From an uncultured Endomicrobiia bacterium (GTDB taxonomy: Bacteria; Elusimicrobiota; Endomicrobiia; DTEH01): a DNA stretch of 64,000 bases. The stretch is from positions 54,754 to 118,753 of the forward strand of contig CALDDQ010000010.1 in assembly GCA_937936785.1 (NCBI GenBank), written 5' to 3'. The notes beneath the pieces were generated by a model. That model saw only the letters and a program-made list of their open reading frames with translations, was not told the origin of the DNA and did no database searches. Both the position numbers and the translations under genes were made by a program. This document shows, one piece after another, positions 10,140 through 19,531 of this stretch; the first letter of the stretch is position 1; each line of letters opens with the position of its first letter.

Positions 10140-10634
10140 CTATTTAATCAAAATATTCCCTAAAACATATACCACCGACATCGCAAATAAATGTATCCAC
10201 CAAAAACCCATGTTTGGATATCTAAAAAACTTACCTTTATATTTTGCATTCAAATCGTTTGTTCTATATAAATCAAATAAACTTTTACCAAAAACAAACT
10301 TTGCCCACAAAATTAAAATATCTGCTAAAGTAGTATTCAATACTAATGTGCTAAAAGTTATTTTACCTGAAAAATTAGATATAGAATAATGGGTCATCAT
10401 AATCGTTCCTATAATAACAGTCATACCGTTTAAAAGATAAGCGTAATGCACTGTTCTTTTTAAAATAAATAAAAATGGTATTATAAAAACACTTAAAAGT
10501 CCAGAAATATAAGGTATATAATTAACCCTATCCACACTTACCGGATGAATTCTCATATGCAAAAACCATCCTCCAATTGCAATAAACACTAACCCCATAG
10601 TTAATGAAATTTTAATATAATCTCTTTGTATCAT
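10140..10634 (-). CDS. hypothetical multi-TM protein
   Basis: Several hydrophobic segments; overlaps the 3' end of metF by 4 nt, suggesting co-transcription. Confidence 0.7.
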   Translation of the reverse strand: MIQRDYIKISLTMGLVFIAIGGWFLHMRIHPVSVDRVNYIPYISGLLSVFIIPFLFILKRTVHYAYLLNGMTVIIGTIMMTHYSISNFSGKITFSTLVLNTTLADILILWAKFVFGKSLFDLYRTNDLNAKYKGKFFRYPNMGFWWIHLFAMSVVYVLGNILIK

Positions 10635-11506
10635 AAAACTTTTCTTATTTCAGACAATTTAGATTCATAATATATTCTTTTATTTTGTTCCACCTTGTTC
10701 ATAGCATACAAATGTATTGCTTTTACACCATTTTTTATTAAATCATTGATTTGTTCAGAAGTATATTTTATTGTCTCTTCACAAACTTCACTATTCTTAG
10801 AACAACTTGATATTACACTAAGTTTAAATTTCTCCGGTATCTCTACTTTGCATAAAGTTGCCATTTTCTCTAAGTTAGAAATTGCAGTTGCTGTCATTAC
10901 ACCTGCAATAAGAGGAACTTTTATACCAATTTTTGTTATATTATCCCTAAATTTATAAAAATGTCTGTTATCTAAAAACAATTGTGTTGTTATAAAATCT
11001 GCTCCGGCATCCACTTTCTCTTTCAAATATTTTATGTCTGTATCAAAAGATATTGATTGAGGATGTTTTTCTGGATATCCTGCAACACCAACACAAAAAT
11101 CCCAACCATTTTTTATAAAATAAACCAAATCTGATGCATAACGAAAATCTTTTAGCGGTTGTAAATCGTTTTCAGGAAGATCGCCTCTAAGTGCCATAAT
11201 ATTTTTTATACCTTTGGATTTTAATTCATCTAAAATTTTTGAAATTGAATCTTTTGTTGCTCCTACACAGGTTAAATGTGCAACTGCGGGTATCTTAAAA
11301 AAATTTTCTATTTTATCTGCAATTTCTACTGTTCGATCTCGTGTACTACCTCCTGCTCCATAGGTAACACTTATAAAATCCGGATTCAACAACTTTAACT
11401 GTTCTATTATTGGAAAAATAGAATCTAAACTTTTTTTCTTTGATGGAGGAAAAATTTCTAATGAAAAAACAAATTTTTTTTTATTAAGTATATCTATGAC
11501 TTTCAT
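10631..11506 (-). CDS. metF: methylenetetrahydrofolate reductase
   Basis: FVFSLEIFPPSKKKS, SVTYGAGGSTRDRT, GVAGYPEKHP, FITTQLF; ORF-track start at 11551 is probably too far upstream (MKVIDILNKKKFVFSLEIFPP begins at 11506). Confidence 0.92.
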   Translation of the reverse strand: MKVIDILNKKKFVFSLEIFPPSKKKSLDSIFPIIEQLKLLNPDFISVTYGAGGSTRDRTVEIADKIENFFKIPAVAHLTCVGATKDSISKILDELKSKGIKNIMALRGDLPENDLQPLKDFRYASDLVYFIKNGWDFCVGVAGYPEKHPQSISFDTDIKYLKEKVDAGADFITTQLFLDNRHFYKFRDNITKIGIKVPLIAGVMTATAISNLEKMATLCKVEIPEKFKLSVISSCSKNSEVCEETIKYTSEQINDLIKNGVKAIHLYAMNKVEQNKRIYYESKLSEIRKVL

Positions 11507-11510
11507 AAAC

Positions 11511-12308
11511 TCAAAAATTCTTTTTCTTATATGCAGATAAATAATTTTCACAATAAATTTGTCGATTTAACAACATTTCTGCAGTAACCATTTCGTTAAC
11601 AAGTTCTTGATCGTTTACATCCATAATAACACTGTCTAACCCACGAGAAATTGCCATTGAAAGAAAAGTTCTGTTTATTATTGAACGGTTTGAACATTTT
11701 TGCGAAACGTTACTCAAACCTAAAATTGTTCTACAGGGAGGATTGGTTAATATCTTTATTTGTGAAATAGTTTCCAAAACTTCATAACATTGATCTTGTG
11801 CTACATTTAATGGCAAAATTATAGAATCAATAAAAATTTCTTCTGGTAAAATATTGTTTTCTTGAAACTTGTTCATTAAAAAAGCTGCAAGTTCAACCCG
11901 TTCTAAAGAAGTTTTTGGAACACCTTTTTGTGTCATTGTAAGACCGATTATTTTTGAATTATATTTTTTTGCTAAATCTACATATCTATCAACTTCTTTT
12001 TCTTCTGCAACAACAGAATTTATTATACCTTTAGAAACACCAGCCATAGATATCCCTTTTTCCATAACATCGTATTTTGTAGTATCAATTGCAAGAGTTA
12101 TATCAGATATTTTTCTTACTGTTGTTACTATCCATTCCATAGCTTCGATTGGATCTGTTACAGACGGACCAACACTTATATCTAAAGCATCTGCCCCAGA
12201 TTCAATTTGTTTTAACACTAAATCTTTTATAAAACTCTCATTTTTTGTTTGAATTGCTTCTCTAACATCTTTAAACATTCCATTAATACGTTCGCCTATT
12301 AAATACAT
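11511..12308 (-). CDS. AcsE-like methyltetrahydrofolate:corrinoid methyltransferase (pterin-binding domain)
   Basis: IGERINGMFKDVREAI, GADALDISVGP, LAIDTTKYDVMEKG, TILGLSNVSQ; pterin-binding TIM barrel of the AcsE/MeTr type. Confidence 0.82.
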   Translation of the reverse strand: MYLIGERINGMFKDVREAIQTKNESFIKDLVLKQIESGADALDISVGPSVTDPIEAMEWIVTTVRKISDITLAIDTTKYDVMEKGISMAGVSKGIINSVVAEEKEVDRYVDLAKKYNSKIIGLTMTQKGVPKTSLERVELAAFLMNKFQENNILPEEIFIDSIILPLNVAQDQCYEVLETISQIKILTNPPCRTILGLSNVSQKCSNRSIINRTFLSMAISRGLDSVIMDVNDQELVNEMVTAEMLLNRQIYCENYLSAYKKKNF

Positions 12309-12669
12309 TTTTTTGTCCTTAATAATTTTTTGTTAGTAATATAATTAAAAAATTGTTTTTTCAATATATAGCAAAACAATGCCCTTATGTTTACTTTATA
12401 GAAAATCTGCTAATGTCTTTATAATAATTTTTAATATTATAAATAATCCTTTTAAGCATTTTTCAATTTCTTTCTTAGTAATCTGGTTAGACTTTTTTAT
12501 TGTATCAATACCAGAAATTATTACAAAAACAGAAAACATTTTTTGGTAAAAAATTTTTCCATTATGTAAAAAAACTTTTTTTAATTCTTAGATACATTAG
12601 ATACAAAAAATATACCAGCAGGACAAACGACAACAACTATTACATCATAAAATTTTTTTTCATAGATTA

Positions 12670-13089
12670 TTATTCTTCACTATAATCTTTAATTTTAGCA
12701 CGAAAAAATTTTTTTTCAGATATTAAATGTTTAATTTTTAACATCTTTTCTTTTGCACGTTTTGACCTTTTACGTTTCTGACGACGAATTTTTTCTATTA
12801 ATTGTTGTTTTTTGCTAAGTTTGCCTAAAATTTGTGATTCTATTTTGTCAACCAAACTTCTGCGTGCTAAAAATCTGTTTATTGACTGGCTACGTTCTTG
12901 CTGACATTTTACCTCTATTCCTGTTGGTAAATGTTTCAAATACACACAGGTTGCTACTTTGTTAACATTTTGCCCTCCTTTGCCTGATGAATGAATAAAT
13001 TTTTCTATAATATCGCTTTCTTTGATATTATACTTTTGCATCTGTTGTTCTAACTCTTTCTGTTTTTCTATGCTTACACCGAAAAACAT
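12670..13089 (-). CDS. ArfB-like / release-factor-like peptidyl-tRNA hydrolase (GGQ domain, basic tail)
   Basis: [27 protein letters not shown] with GGQ; no stop-codon recognition domain; strongly basic C-terminus. Confidence 0.85.
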   Translation of the reverse strand: MFFGVSIEKQKELEQQMQKYNIKESDIIEKFIHSSGKGGQNVNKVATCVYLKHLPTGIEVKCQQERSQSINRFLARRSLVDKIESQILGKLSKKQQLIEKIRRQKRKRSKRAKEKMLKIKHLISEKKFFRAKIKDYSEE

Positions 13090-13178
13090 TTTTTTACCTC
13101 ATAAAATTTTTTTCAAAAACTTGAAAAATTTTTAATATTTAAAGATATTATATTTTTATCATTATATCAACATTTTTG

Positions 13179-13207
13179 TTGACTTATACACACTTTTTTT
13201 ATATGCT
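13179..13207 (+). promoter_or_regulatory. possible sigma70-type promoter (TTGACT-17-TATGCT) upstream of the YchF-like gene
   Basis: TTGACT at 13179..13184, 17-nt spacer, TATGCT at 13202..13207 in the intergenic region before the 13284 ORF. Confidence 0.4.
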
Positions 13208-13283
13208 TTATATAATTACAGATTCACAATTTGGTAAGGTTAGTTTTTTTATAATATATAATTAGGAAGGATTTATACATAAA

Positions 13284-14324
13284 ATGAAAATTGGAATTTT
13301 AGGATTAGAATTTAGCGGGAAAAAAAGTTTATTTTCTTTACTTACAGGTATTAAAAATATAAATTATTCTCAACAAAAAGATTTAATAGGTGTAGTTGAT
13401 GTCCCTGATGAGCGTGTAAATTTTTTAGCACAGAAATATAATTCTGAAAAAAAAACGTTTACTAAAATTGAGTTTTATCTTTTACCTTCAATTAAAAAAA
13501 ATTCTCAAGAAAACAAAAAGTTGATTGATGAAATTAAAGAAGTAGATATGATAGCAATTTTATTACGCCAGTTTTCAAATCCGGAAGTGTTTCATCCATT
13601 AGAAAAAGTTGATTATAAAAATGATTATGATATAATAAAAAATGAACTAATTTTTGCAGACCTGTTTTTAATTGAAACAAGAATTGACCGTATTGAAAAA
13701 CAGATTGTCCGTAACAAAACTGAACAAATAGTTAAAGAAAAAAATGTTTTATTAAAATTAAAAGAAGCCCTTGAGAAAGGAATTTTTTTAAGTAAAGAAA
13801 ATCTTGATAAAGACGCAATAAAAATAATACAAAACTTAAACTTTATAACTATAAAACCTATCTTTGCAATAATCAATTGTGATGAAGACAAACTGTCTCA
13901 AAAATTTTGTCTCCCAGACAATGTTAACTGTTTAAACATTTCCGTAAAAATTGAACAAGAAATTCAAGAGTTGTCTGAAACAGAAAAACAGGAATTTTTA
14001 GTTTCCTTAAATTTAACTGAATCTTCATTAAACAGATTAATAAAATTTGCTTATAACTTTGGCAATTTAATTTCATTTTTAACTGCTGGCGAAAAAGAAA
14101 CACGGTCTTGGACTATTAAAAAAGGTACTAATGCACAAAATGCTGCTGGAACAATACATTCTGATATTGAAAGAGGATTTATACGTGCAGAAGTTATTCA
14201 TTTTGATGATTTTAAAAAAGCAGGGTCTGAATCTGAAGCAAAAAAGTTAGGTTTTTATAGGTTGGAAGGTAAAGAATATATCGTTAAAGATGGCGATATA
14301 ATTTTTTTTAGGTTCAACGTTTAA
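13284..14324 (+). CDS. YchF-like (DUF933/TGS C-terminal) P-loop protein, divergent
   Basis: C-terminus TAGEKETRSWTIKKGTNAQNAAGTIHSDIERGFIRAEVI is YchF-like; N-terminal P-loop GLEFSGKKS is divergent. Confidence 0.85.
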   Translation: MKIGILGLEFSGKKSLFSLLTGIKNINYSQQKDLIGVVDVPDERVNFLAQKYNSEKKTFTKIEFYLLPSIKKNSQENKKLIDEIKEVDMIAILLRQFSNPEVFHPLEKVDYKNDYDIIKNELIFADLFLIETRIDRIEKQIVRNKTEQIVKEKNVLLKLKEALEKGIFLSKENLDKDAIKIIQNLNFITIKPIFAIINCDEDKLSQKFCLPDNVNCLNISVKIEQEIQELSETEKQEFLVSLNLTESSLNRLIKFAYNFGNLISFLTAGEKETRSWTIKKGTNAQNAAGTIHSDIERGFIRAEVIHFDDFKKAGSESEAKKLGFYRLEGKEYIVKDGDIIFFRFNV

Positions 14325-14334
14325 TGAACTTTCT

Positions 14335-15378
14335 ATGATTGAACTTTTTAATAAAACAAATTTTTTAATCACAATATATTTTTTAATTGGTGGCGTTGTT
14401 ATAGGTATTTTGTTAGAAAAAATTGTTTTAACTAAACTTAAACTATGGACAAAAAAAACTTCTTGGAAAGGTGATGATATAATTTTAGATTCTTTAAGAG
14501 GAACAACATTTATTTTGTGTATTGTAGTTAGTATACATTTGTTAGTAAATTTTTTAAAAATTGATTTACGGTTGTATGGATTGTTAAATAGAATTTTATT
14601 CATTGTAACAGTATTGGCGATATCTGTTGTTTCAATAAAAATTTCTATAGGTTTTATTGATATATATGCTAAACAAGTTGGTGGTGTAATTCTTTCCACT
14701 TCAATTTTTACAAATTTAACCAAAGGTATAATTTTGACTTTAGGAGGATTAATAGTTTTACAAACTTTGGGTGTGTCAATAACTCCTGTGCTGACAGCAC
14801 TTGGAGTTGGTGGATTAGCTGTTGCGTTAGCATTACAACCTACTCTGGCAAATTTATTTTCTGGGTTACATATCATCATTTCAAAACAAATTAGAATTGG
14901 CGATTATATAAAACTTCATTCCGGAGAAGAAGGTTTTGTTATTGATATTAATTGGAAAAATACTATTATAAAATCTTTACCAAACAATTTAATTATCATA
15001 CCAAACTCTAATCTTGCATCTGCAATTGTAACAAACTTTAACCTTCCTGAATCTGAAATTTCAGTTTTAGTCCAGGTCGGTGTAAGTTATAGTAGTGACC
15101 TGGAAAAAGTTGAAAAAGTTACAATTGAAGTGGCACAAGATGTCTTAAAAACTGTTACTGGTGGAGTAGCAACTTTTGAACCATTTATACGTTACCATAC
15201 ATTTTCTGATTTTAGCATAAATTTTTCTGTAATTTTACGTGCACAACAGTTTGTAGACCAGTATATTATTAAACATGAATTTATAAAAAAACTTCATAAA
15301 CGATACAAACAAGAAAATATTGAAATTCCATTCCCAATAAGAACTATTTATACAAAACATTACCCAGAGGAAAAATAG
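14335..15378 (+). CDS. small-conductance mechanosensitive channel (MscS family)
   Basis: Multi-TM plus ALGVGGLAVALALQPTLANLFSGLHIIISKQIRIGDYI, MscS signature. Confidence 0.94.
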   Translation: MIELFNKTNFLITIYFLIGGVVIGILLEKIVLTKLKLWTKKTSWKGDDIILDSLRGTTFILCIVVSIHLLVNFLKIDLRLYGLLNRILFIVTVLAISVVSIKISIGFIDIYAKQVGGVILSTSIFTNLTKGIILTLGGLIVLQTLGVSITPVLTALGVGGLAVALALQPTLANLFSGLHIIISKQIRIGDYIKLHSGEEGFVIDINWKNTIIKSLPNNLIIIPNSNLASAIVTNFNLPESEISVLVQVGVSYSSDLEKVEKVTIEVAQDVLKTVTGGVATFEPFIRYHTFSDFSINFSVILRAQQFVDQYIIKHEFIKKLHKRYKQENIEIPFPIRTIYTKHYPEEK

Positions 15379-17579
15379 TGCGTTTAATAATTGTTTCTAA
15401 CAGATTACCTTTTACAATAAAAAAATTAAAAAACAAAATTGAATTTAAAGAAAGTTCTGGCGGATTAACCACAGGAATAAGTTCTTATTTAGAATCGCTA
15501 AAAAGTTCCTCTTTCATACAAAAGGAACATCTATGGATAGGCTGGTGTGGAACTACTATTGAAAACAATTTAGAATCTTCTGTAAGGTCAAAATCTTTAA
15601 ATCATTACAATGCTTTGCCAGTATTTTTAGACCAAAATATAATGGAAAAATTTTATACTGGATTTTGTAATAAAACTATCTGGCCACTATTTCATTGTTT
15701 TGCTTTGTATACTCATTATGATAAAGATTTTTGGGATTCTTACAAACAGGTCAACGAAATATTTTGTGAAAATATTATTAAAATATTAAAACCAACTGAT
15801 ATTGTCTGGATTCATGATTATCATCTAATGTTACTACCAAAACTTATCCGAGAAAAAATACCACAAGCACAAATTGGATTTTTTTTGCACATACCATTTC
15901 CCCCTCATGAAATATTTTGTTTATTGCCAAAAACTTGGCGCACAGAAATTTTAGAAGGATTACTTGGTGCTGATCTGGCAGGATTTCATACCAACGATTA
16001 TACACAAAACTTTTTCAAATGTGTTCTTAGAATTTTAGGATTGGAACAAAACCTTGGTACAATAGTTTTAAATGACAGAATATTTAGAGCAGACACTTTC
16101 CCTATGGGAATACATTTTAATAAATTTTTTGAATCTGCTATTCTTCCACAGACAATAAAAGAAAAAAAACTTTTTGCCCAAATATTAAAAAACGTAAAAA
16201 CTATTCTTTCTGTTGATAGATTAGATTATACAAAAGGAATATTAAACCGTCTTGAAGGATTTGAGCTATTTTTAGAAAAAAATGTTCAGTGGCATAAAAA
16301 AGTAACTTTTTTATTAATGGTTATTCCTTCTAGAATCGGAGTAGACAACTATCAACGAATGAAAACAAAAATAGATGAATCTGTTGGAAAGATTAATGGA
16401 CGATTTGGTACTATAGACTGGACACCTGTAGTATATCAGTATAAACACTTACCTTTTCATACTCTTGTTGCACTATACAATATGTGCGATGTAGGATTAA
16501 TCACACCACTAAGAGATGGTATGAACCTCGTTGCAAAAGAATTTCTTGCATCAAAAACTGATAAAACTGGTGTTTTAATATTAAGCGAAATGGCTGGAGC
16601 AGCAAAAGAATTAGGTGAAGCAATAATAATTAACCCTAATCATAAAGAAGAAATTGCAAGTTCGATTAAAGATGCTTTGGAAATGCCATACCAAGAACAA
16701 CAACAACGTAACGAAATTATGCAAAAACGATTGCAATCTTATGATGTTATACATTGGGTAGAAGATTTTATTACCGAATTAAACGATGTGAATAAAACCA
16801 AAACAAATTATAATACAAAAATTTTATCAATAACAGAAAAAAATAATTTACTAAAAAATTTTAAAACAGCAACTAACAAAATAATATTCTTAGACTATGA
16901 TGGGACTTTAGTGCCATTTTTTAATCAACCAGAAAAAACTTTGCCTGATACTGAAGTGTTTCAGATTTTAAGTACTTTATCTAAAAGTTTGTCTACTAAT
17001 GTAGTTATAATCAGTGGTAGAAACAAAATTACTTTACAAAACTGGTTTAAAATTCCAAATATTTCTTTAGTTGCTGAACATGGGGCCTGGATTAAAGAAT
17101 CAAATAAAGATTGGAAACTAATAAAACCAATAAATTCTGATTTCAAATCAAAGTTAATTCCTATATTAAAAAGTTTCTCAGACAAAATACCGGGTTCTTT
17201 TGTGGAAGAAAAAGAATTTTCTATTGTTTGGCATTACAGAAATTCAGATACAGAACTTGCTTCAACAAGAGCTAAAGAATTATTAGATGATCTTATTTTT
17301 CTTACTGCAAACATGGATTTACAGGTCTTACAAGGAAATAAAGTTATTGAAATTCGTAATTTTGGCATTAACAAAGGTATCGCTGTAAATTATTTTATTT
17401 CAAAAAATAATTTTGATTTTATTTTAGCAATAGGAGACGATTGGACTGATGAAGATATTTTTAAATCTCTACCACCAAATGCTTATTCAATAAAAGTAGG
17501 TTTGTCTCCTTCGTATGCAAAATTTAATTTGGAAGATTATAAAGAAGTTCGAAAACTTTTATTTGAACTGTTAAAATAA
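15378..17579 (+). CDS. bifunctional alpha,alpha-trehalose-phosphate synthase / trehalose-phosphatase
   Basis: OtsA GT20 domain (SNRLPF...SSGGLTTG, WIHDYHLMLLPKLIREK, PLRDGMNLVAKEF) fused to OtsB HAD domain (FLDYDGTLVPFF); GTG start overlaps mscS stop. Confidence 0.95.
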   Translation: MRLIIVSNRLPFTIKKLKNKIEFKESSGGLTTGISSYLESLKSSSFIQKEHLWIGWCGTTIENNLESSVRSKSLNHYNALPVFLDQNIMEKFYTGFCNKTIWPLFHCFALYTHYDKDFWDSYKQVNEIFCENIIKILKPTDIVWIHDYHLMLLPKLIREKIPQAQIGFFLHIPFPPHEIFCLLPKTWRTEILEGLLGADLAGFHTNDYTQNFFKCVLRILGLEQNLGTIVLNDRIFRADTFPMGIHFNKFFESAILPQTIKEKKLFAQILKNVKTILSVDRLDYTKGILNRLEGFELFLEKNVQWHKKVTFLLMVIPSRIGVDNYQRMKTKIDESVGKINGRFGTIDWTPVVYQYKHLPFHTLVALYNMCDVGLITPLRDGMNLVAKEFLASKTDKTGVLILSEMAGAAKELGEAIIINPNHKEEIASSIKDALEMPYQEQQQRNEIMQKRLQSYDVIHWVEDFITELNDVNKTKTNYNTKILSITEKNNLLKNFKTATNKIIFLDYDGTLVPFFNQPEKTLPDTEVFQILSTLSKSLSTNVVIISGRNKITLQNWFKIPNISLVAEHGAWIKESNKDWKLIKPINSDFKSKLIPILKSFSDKIPGSFVEEKEFSIVWHYRNSDTELASTRAKELLDDLIFLTANMDLQVLQGNKVIEIRNFGINKGIAVNYFISKNNFDFILAIGDDWTDEDIFKSLPPNAYSIKVGLSPSYAKFNLEDYKEVRKLLFELLK

Positions 17580-17597
17580 TAAAAATTTTATTCCATA

Positions 17598-18575
17598 CTA
17601 AAAATTTATTTTTGACACTATTGTCTTATACTCTTCTAAAATTTCTATTATTTTATCTTTATTTATTTCTGTTTGCAATTTTTGTTTTATAACACAACAA
17701 TTTTTCATACCTTTTAAATACCACGAAATATGTTTTCTCATTTCTTTTACAGCACGAATTTCTCCAAAATATTTTATTGCACGAGATAATTGGTTAATAA
17801 ACATATCAATTCGCTCTATATTTGTTGGAAAACAAACTTCACGATTATTTAATAAATCTAACGACTGTTTAAATATCCATGGATTACCCAATGCACCTCT
17901 GGCTATCATTACTCCATCACAACCAGTTTCTTCAAACATTTTTTTAACACTCTCTGCATTAAATAAATCTCCATTACCTATCACAGGTATCTTAACATTT
18001 TGTTTAACTTTTTTTATTATTTCCCAATCAGCTTTGCCTTTATACATCTGATCTCTTGTTCTGCCATGCACAACAACTGCATCAGCACCAGCATCTTCAA
18101 GTATTTTTGCAAACTCTACTGCATTAACGCTATTTTCATTCCATCCTTTACGAAATTTCACAGTAATGGGTTTTTGAGAAACCTTTTTCATTTCACTAAT
18201 TATTTTATACGCTAACTTTGGTGTTTTCATTAATGCTGCACCATTTCCTGTATGAACAATTTTTTTCACTGGACAACCCATATTTACATCAATAAGACAA
18301 ATGTTGTCATCTGAATTGAACATTTTCACAACTTCTACCATCACATCAGGTTCGTTACCATATATCTGAACACCGACAGGTTTTTCTTCAGGTTCTATCT
18401 GTAAAAAATTTTTAGTTTTTTTGTTATCATACAATAACCCTTTTGCTCTGATCATCTCCGTAAAAACAAGCCCACAACCTAAATTTTTACACAAAATACG
18501 AAATGTAATATCAGTAATTCCTGCCATAGGAGCTAAAAATATGTTGTTGTCAAAATTTAATCTTCCAATTTTCAT
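17598..18575 (-). CDS. dusB: tRNA-dihydrouridine synthase (DusB-type)
   Basis: LAPMAGITDITFRILCKNLGCGLVFTEMI, DVNMGCPVKKI, VHGRTRDQMYKGKADW. Confidence 0.94.
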   Translation of the reverse strand: MKIGRLNFDNNIFLAPMAGITDITFRILCKNLGCGLVFTEMIRAKGLLYDNKKTKNFLQIEPEEKPVGVQIYGNEPDVMVEVVKMFNSDDNICLIDVNMGCPVKKIVHTGNGAALMKTPKLAYKIISEMKKVSQKPITVKFRKGWNENSVNAVEFAKILEDAGADAVVVHGRTRDQMYKGKADWEIIKKVKQNVKIPVIGNGDLFNAESVKKMFEETGCDGVMIARGALGNPWIFKQSLDLLNNREVCFPTNIERIDMFINQLSRAIKYFGEIRAVKEMRKHISWYLKGMKNCCVIKQKLQTEINKDKIIEILEEYKTIVSKINF

Positions 18576-18680
18576 CTTGTATAATAAATAATTTTTATTA
18601 AAAAATTTTTCAATACAAGTAGAAATTAATTTATATTTTTTGTATTACTTTTAGAAATTAAAAAAAGGAGAATAAAATCT

Positions 18681-18878
18681 ATGATAAAAAATGTAGGAAC
18701 AACGGACAGAATAATACGTATAATTGTTGCTGTTATAGGAATAGTTTTTGCTGCTTTGTACAATAATTTAATTGTTGGAATTGTTAGTATTATAATTTTG
18801 TTAACAGGTTTAATTGGATTTTGTGGTTTATACACAATACTTGGAATAAACACCTGTAAAACAAATATTAAAAAGTAA
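18681..18878 (+). CDS. DUF2892-type small membrane protein
   Basis: MIKNVGTTDRIIRIIVAVIGI...LTGLIGFCGLYTILGINTC; good SD (aaaggag) upstream. Confidence 0.88.
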   Translation: MIKNVGTTDRIIRIIVAVIGIVFAALYNNLIVGIVSIIILLTGLIGFCGLYTILGINTCKTNIKK

Positions 18879-18954
18879 AATCAAAGTTTAATAGGAATTT
18901 AAATTAGTGTTTTTATAACAGTTTCAAAAATTTTTTATTAAAGGAGATTAAACA

Positions 18955-19188
18955 ATGGCATTTGATTCTAGTTTGGACAAAAAGTTATATTCACAATCTT
19001 TTGATACTGATGAAGGAAAAATTACAGTTGCAATTTTCTCTTATAATAATGGTCCTAAAAAATTACAAATTTCAAGAGAAATCCTTGGTCCTGATGGTGA
19101 ACTAAAATTTGCAAAACTTGGTAGACTAACAAAAAAAGAAGTTATTTCATTGTTACCAATCCTACAGGATGCTTTAACAAATCTGTAA
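18955..19188 (+). CDS. small conserved protein, PC4-like pattern (hypothetical)
   Basis: DEGKITVAIFSYNNGPKKLQISREILGPDGELKFAKLGRLTKKEV resembles the PC4/YdbC beta-sheet-helix pattern; SD aaaggag upstream. Confidence 0.6.
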   Translation: MAFDSSLDKKLYSQSFDTDEGKITVAIFSYNNGPKKLQISREILGPDGELKFAKLGRLTKKEVISLLPILQDALTNL

Positions 19189-19423
19189 TATTTTGTTATT
19201 TTATTTATTGCTATTGTTTTTTGTTATATAAAACATTACATTTTTAGTTATTTATAAAACCTGTAAAATTAAGAAATGTTAATAAAACAAATAAAAAATA
19301 TTAAAACAACATTAACTATTGAAAGAATAAAAAAAATATTTTAGATTATGCACAAATGTATTCTGTAAGTTTCTTATAGACAAGATTATTAGGTTAAAAC
19401 ACCGTTTTCTTGTTATTTTTTAT

Positions 19424-19507
19424 GCCGGTGTGGCGGAATGGCAGACGCGGTAGACTCAAAATCTACTGTCCCCAGCGGATATGTGGGTTCAACTCCCTCC
19501 ACCGGCA
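19424..19507 (+). tRNA. tRNA-Leu (anticodon CAA)
   Basis: Acceptor GCCGGTG/CACCGGC, discriminator A, anticodon stem gtaga-ctCAAaa-tctac, long variable arm, T loop GTTCAACTC. Confidence 0.93.
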
Positions 19508-19531
19508 AAATTTGTTTTTTTAGATGTCTTC

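Noticed and set aside
12500-12685. 61-aa plus-strand ORF in an intergenic region
   Set aside because: Low-complexity Lys/Tyr/Phe-rich, runs into the 3' end of the ArfB-like gene, no SD or conserved pattern.
14247-14879. 210-aa minus-strand ORF
   Set aside because: Antisense to ychF-like 3' end and mscS, both well supported; Ile/Thr/Pro-rich with no recognisable domain.
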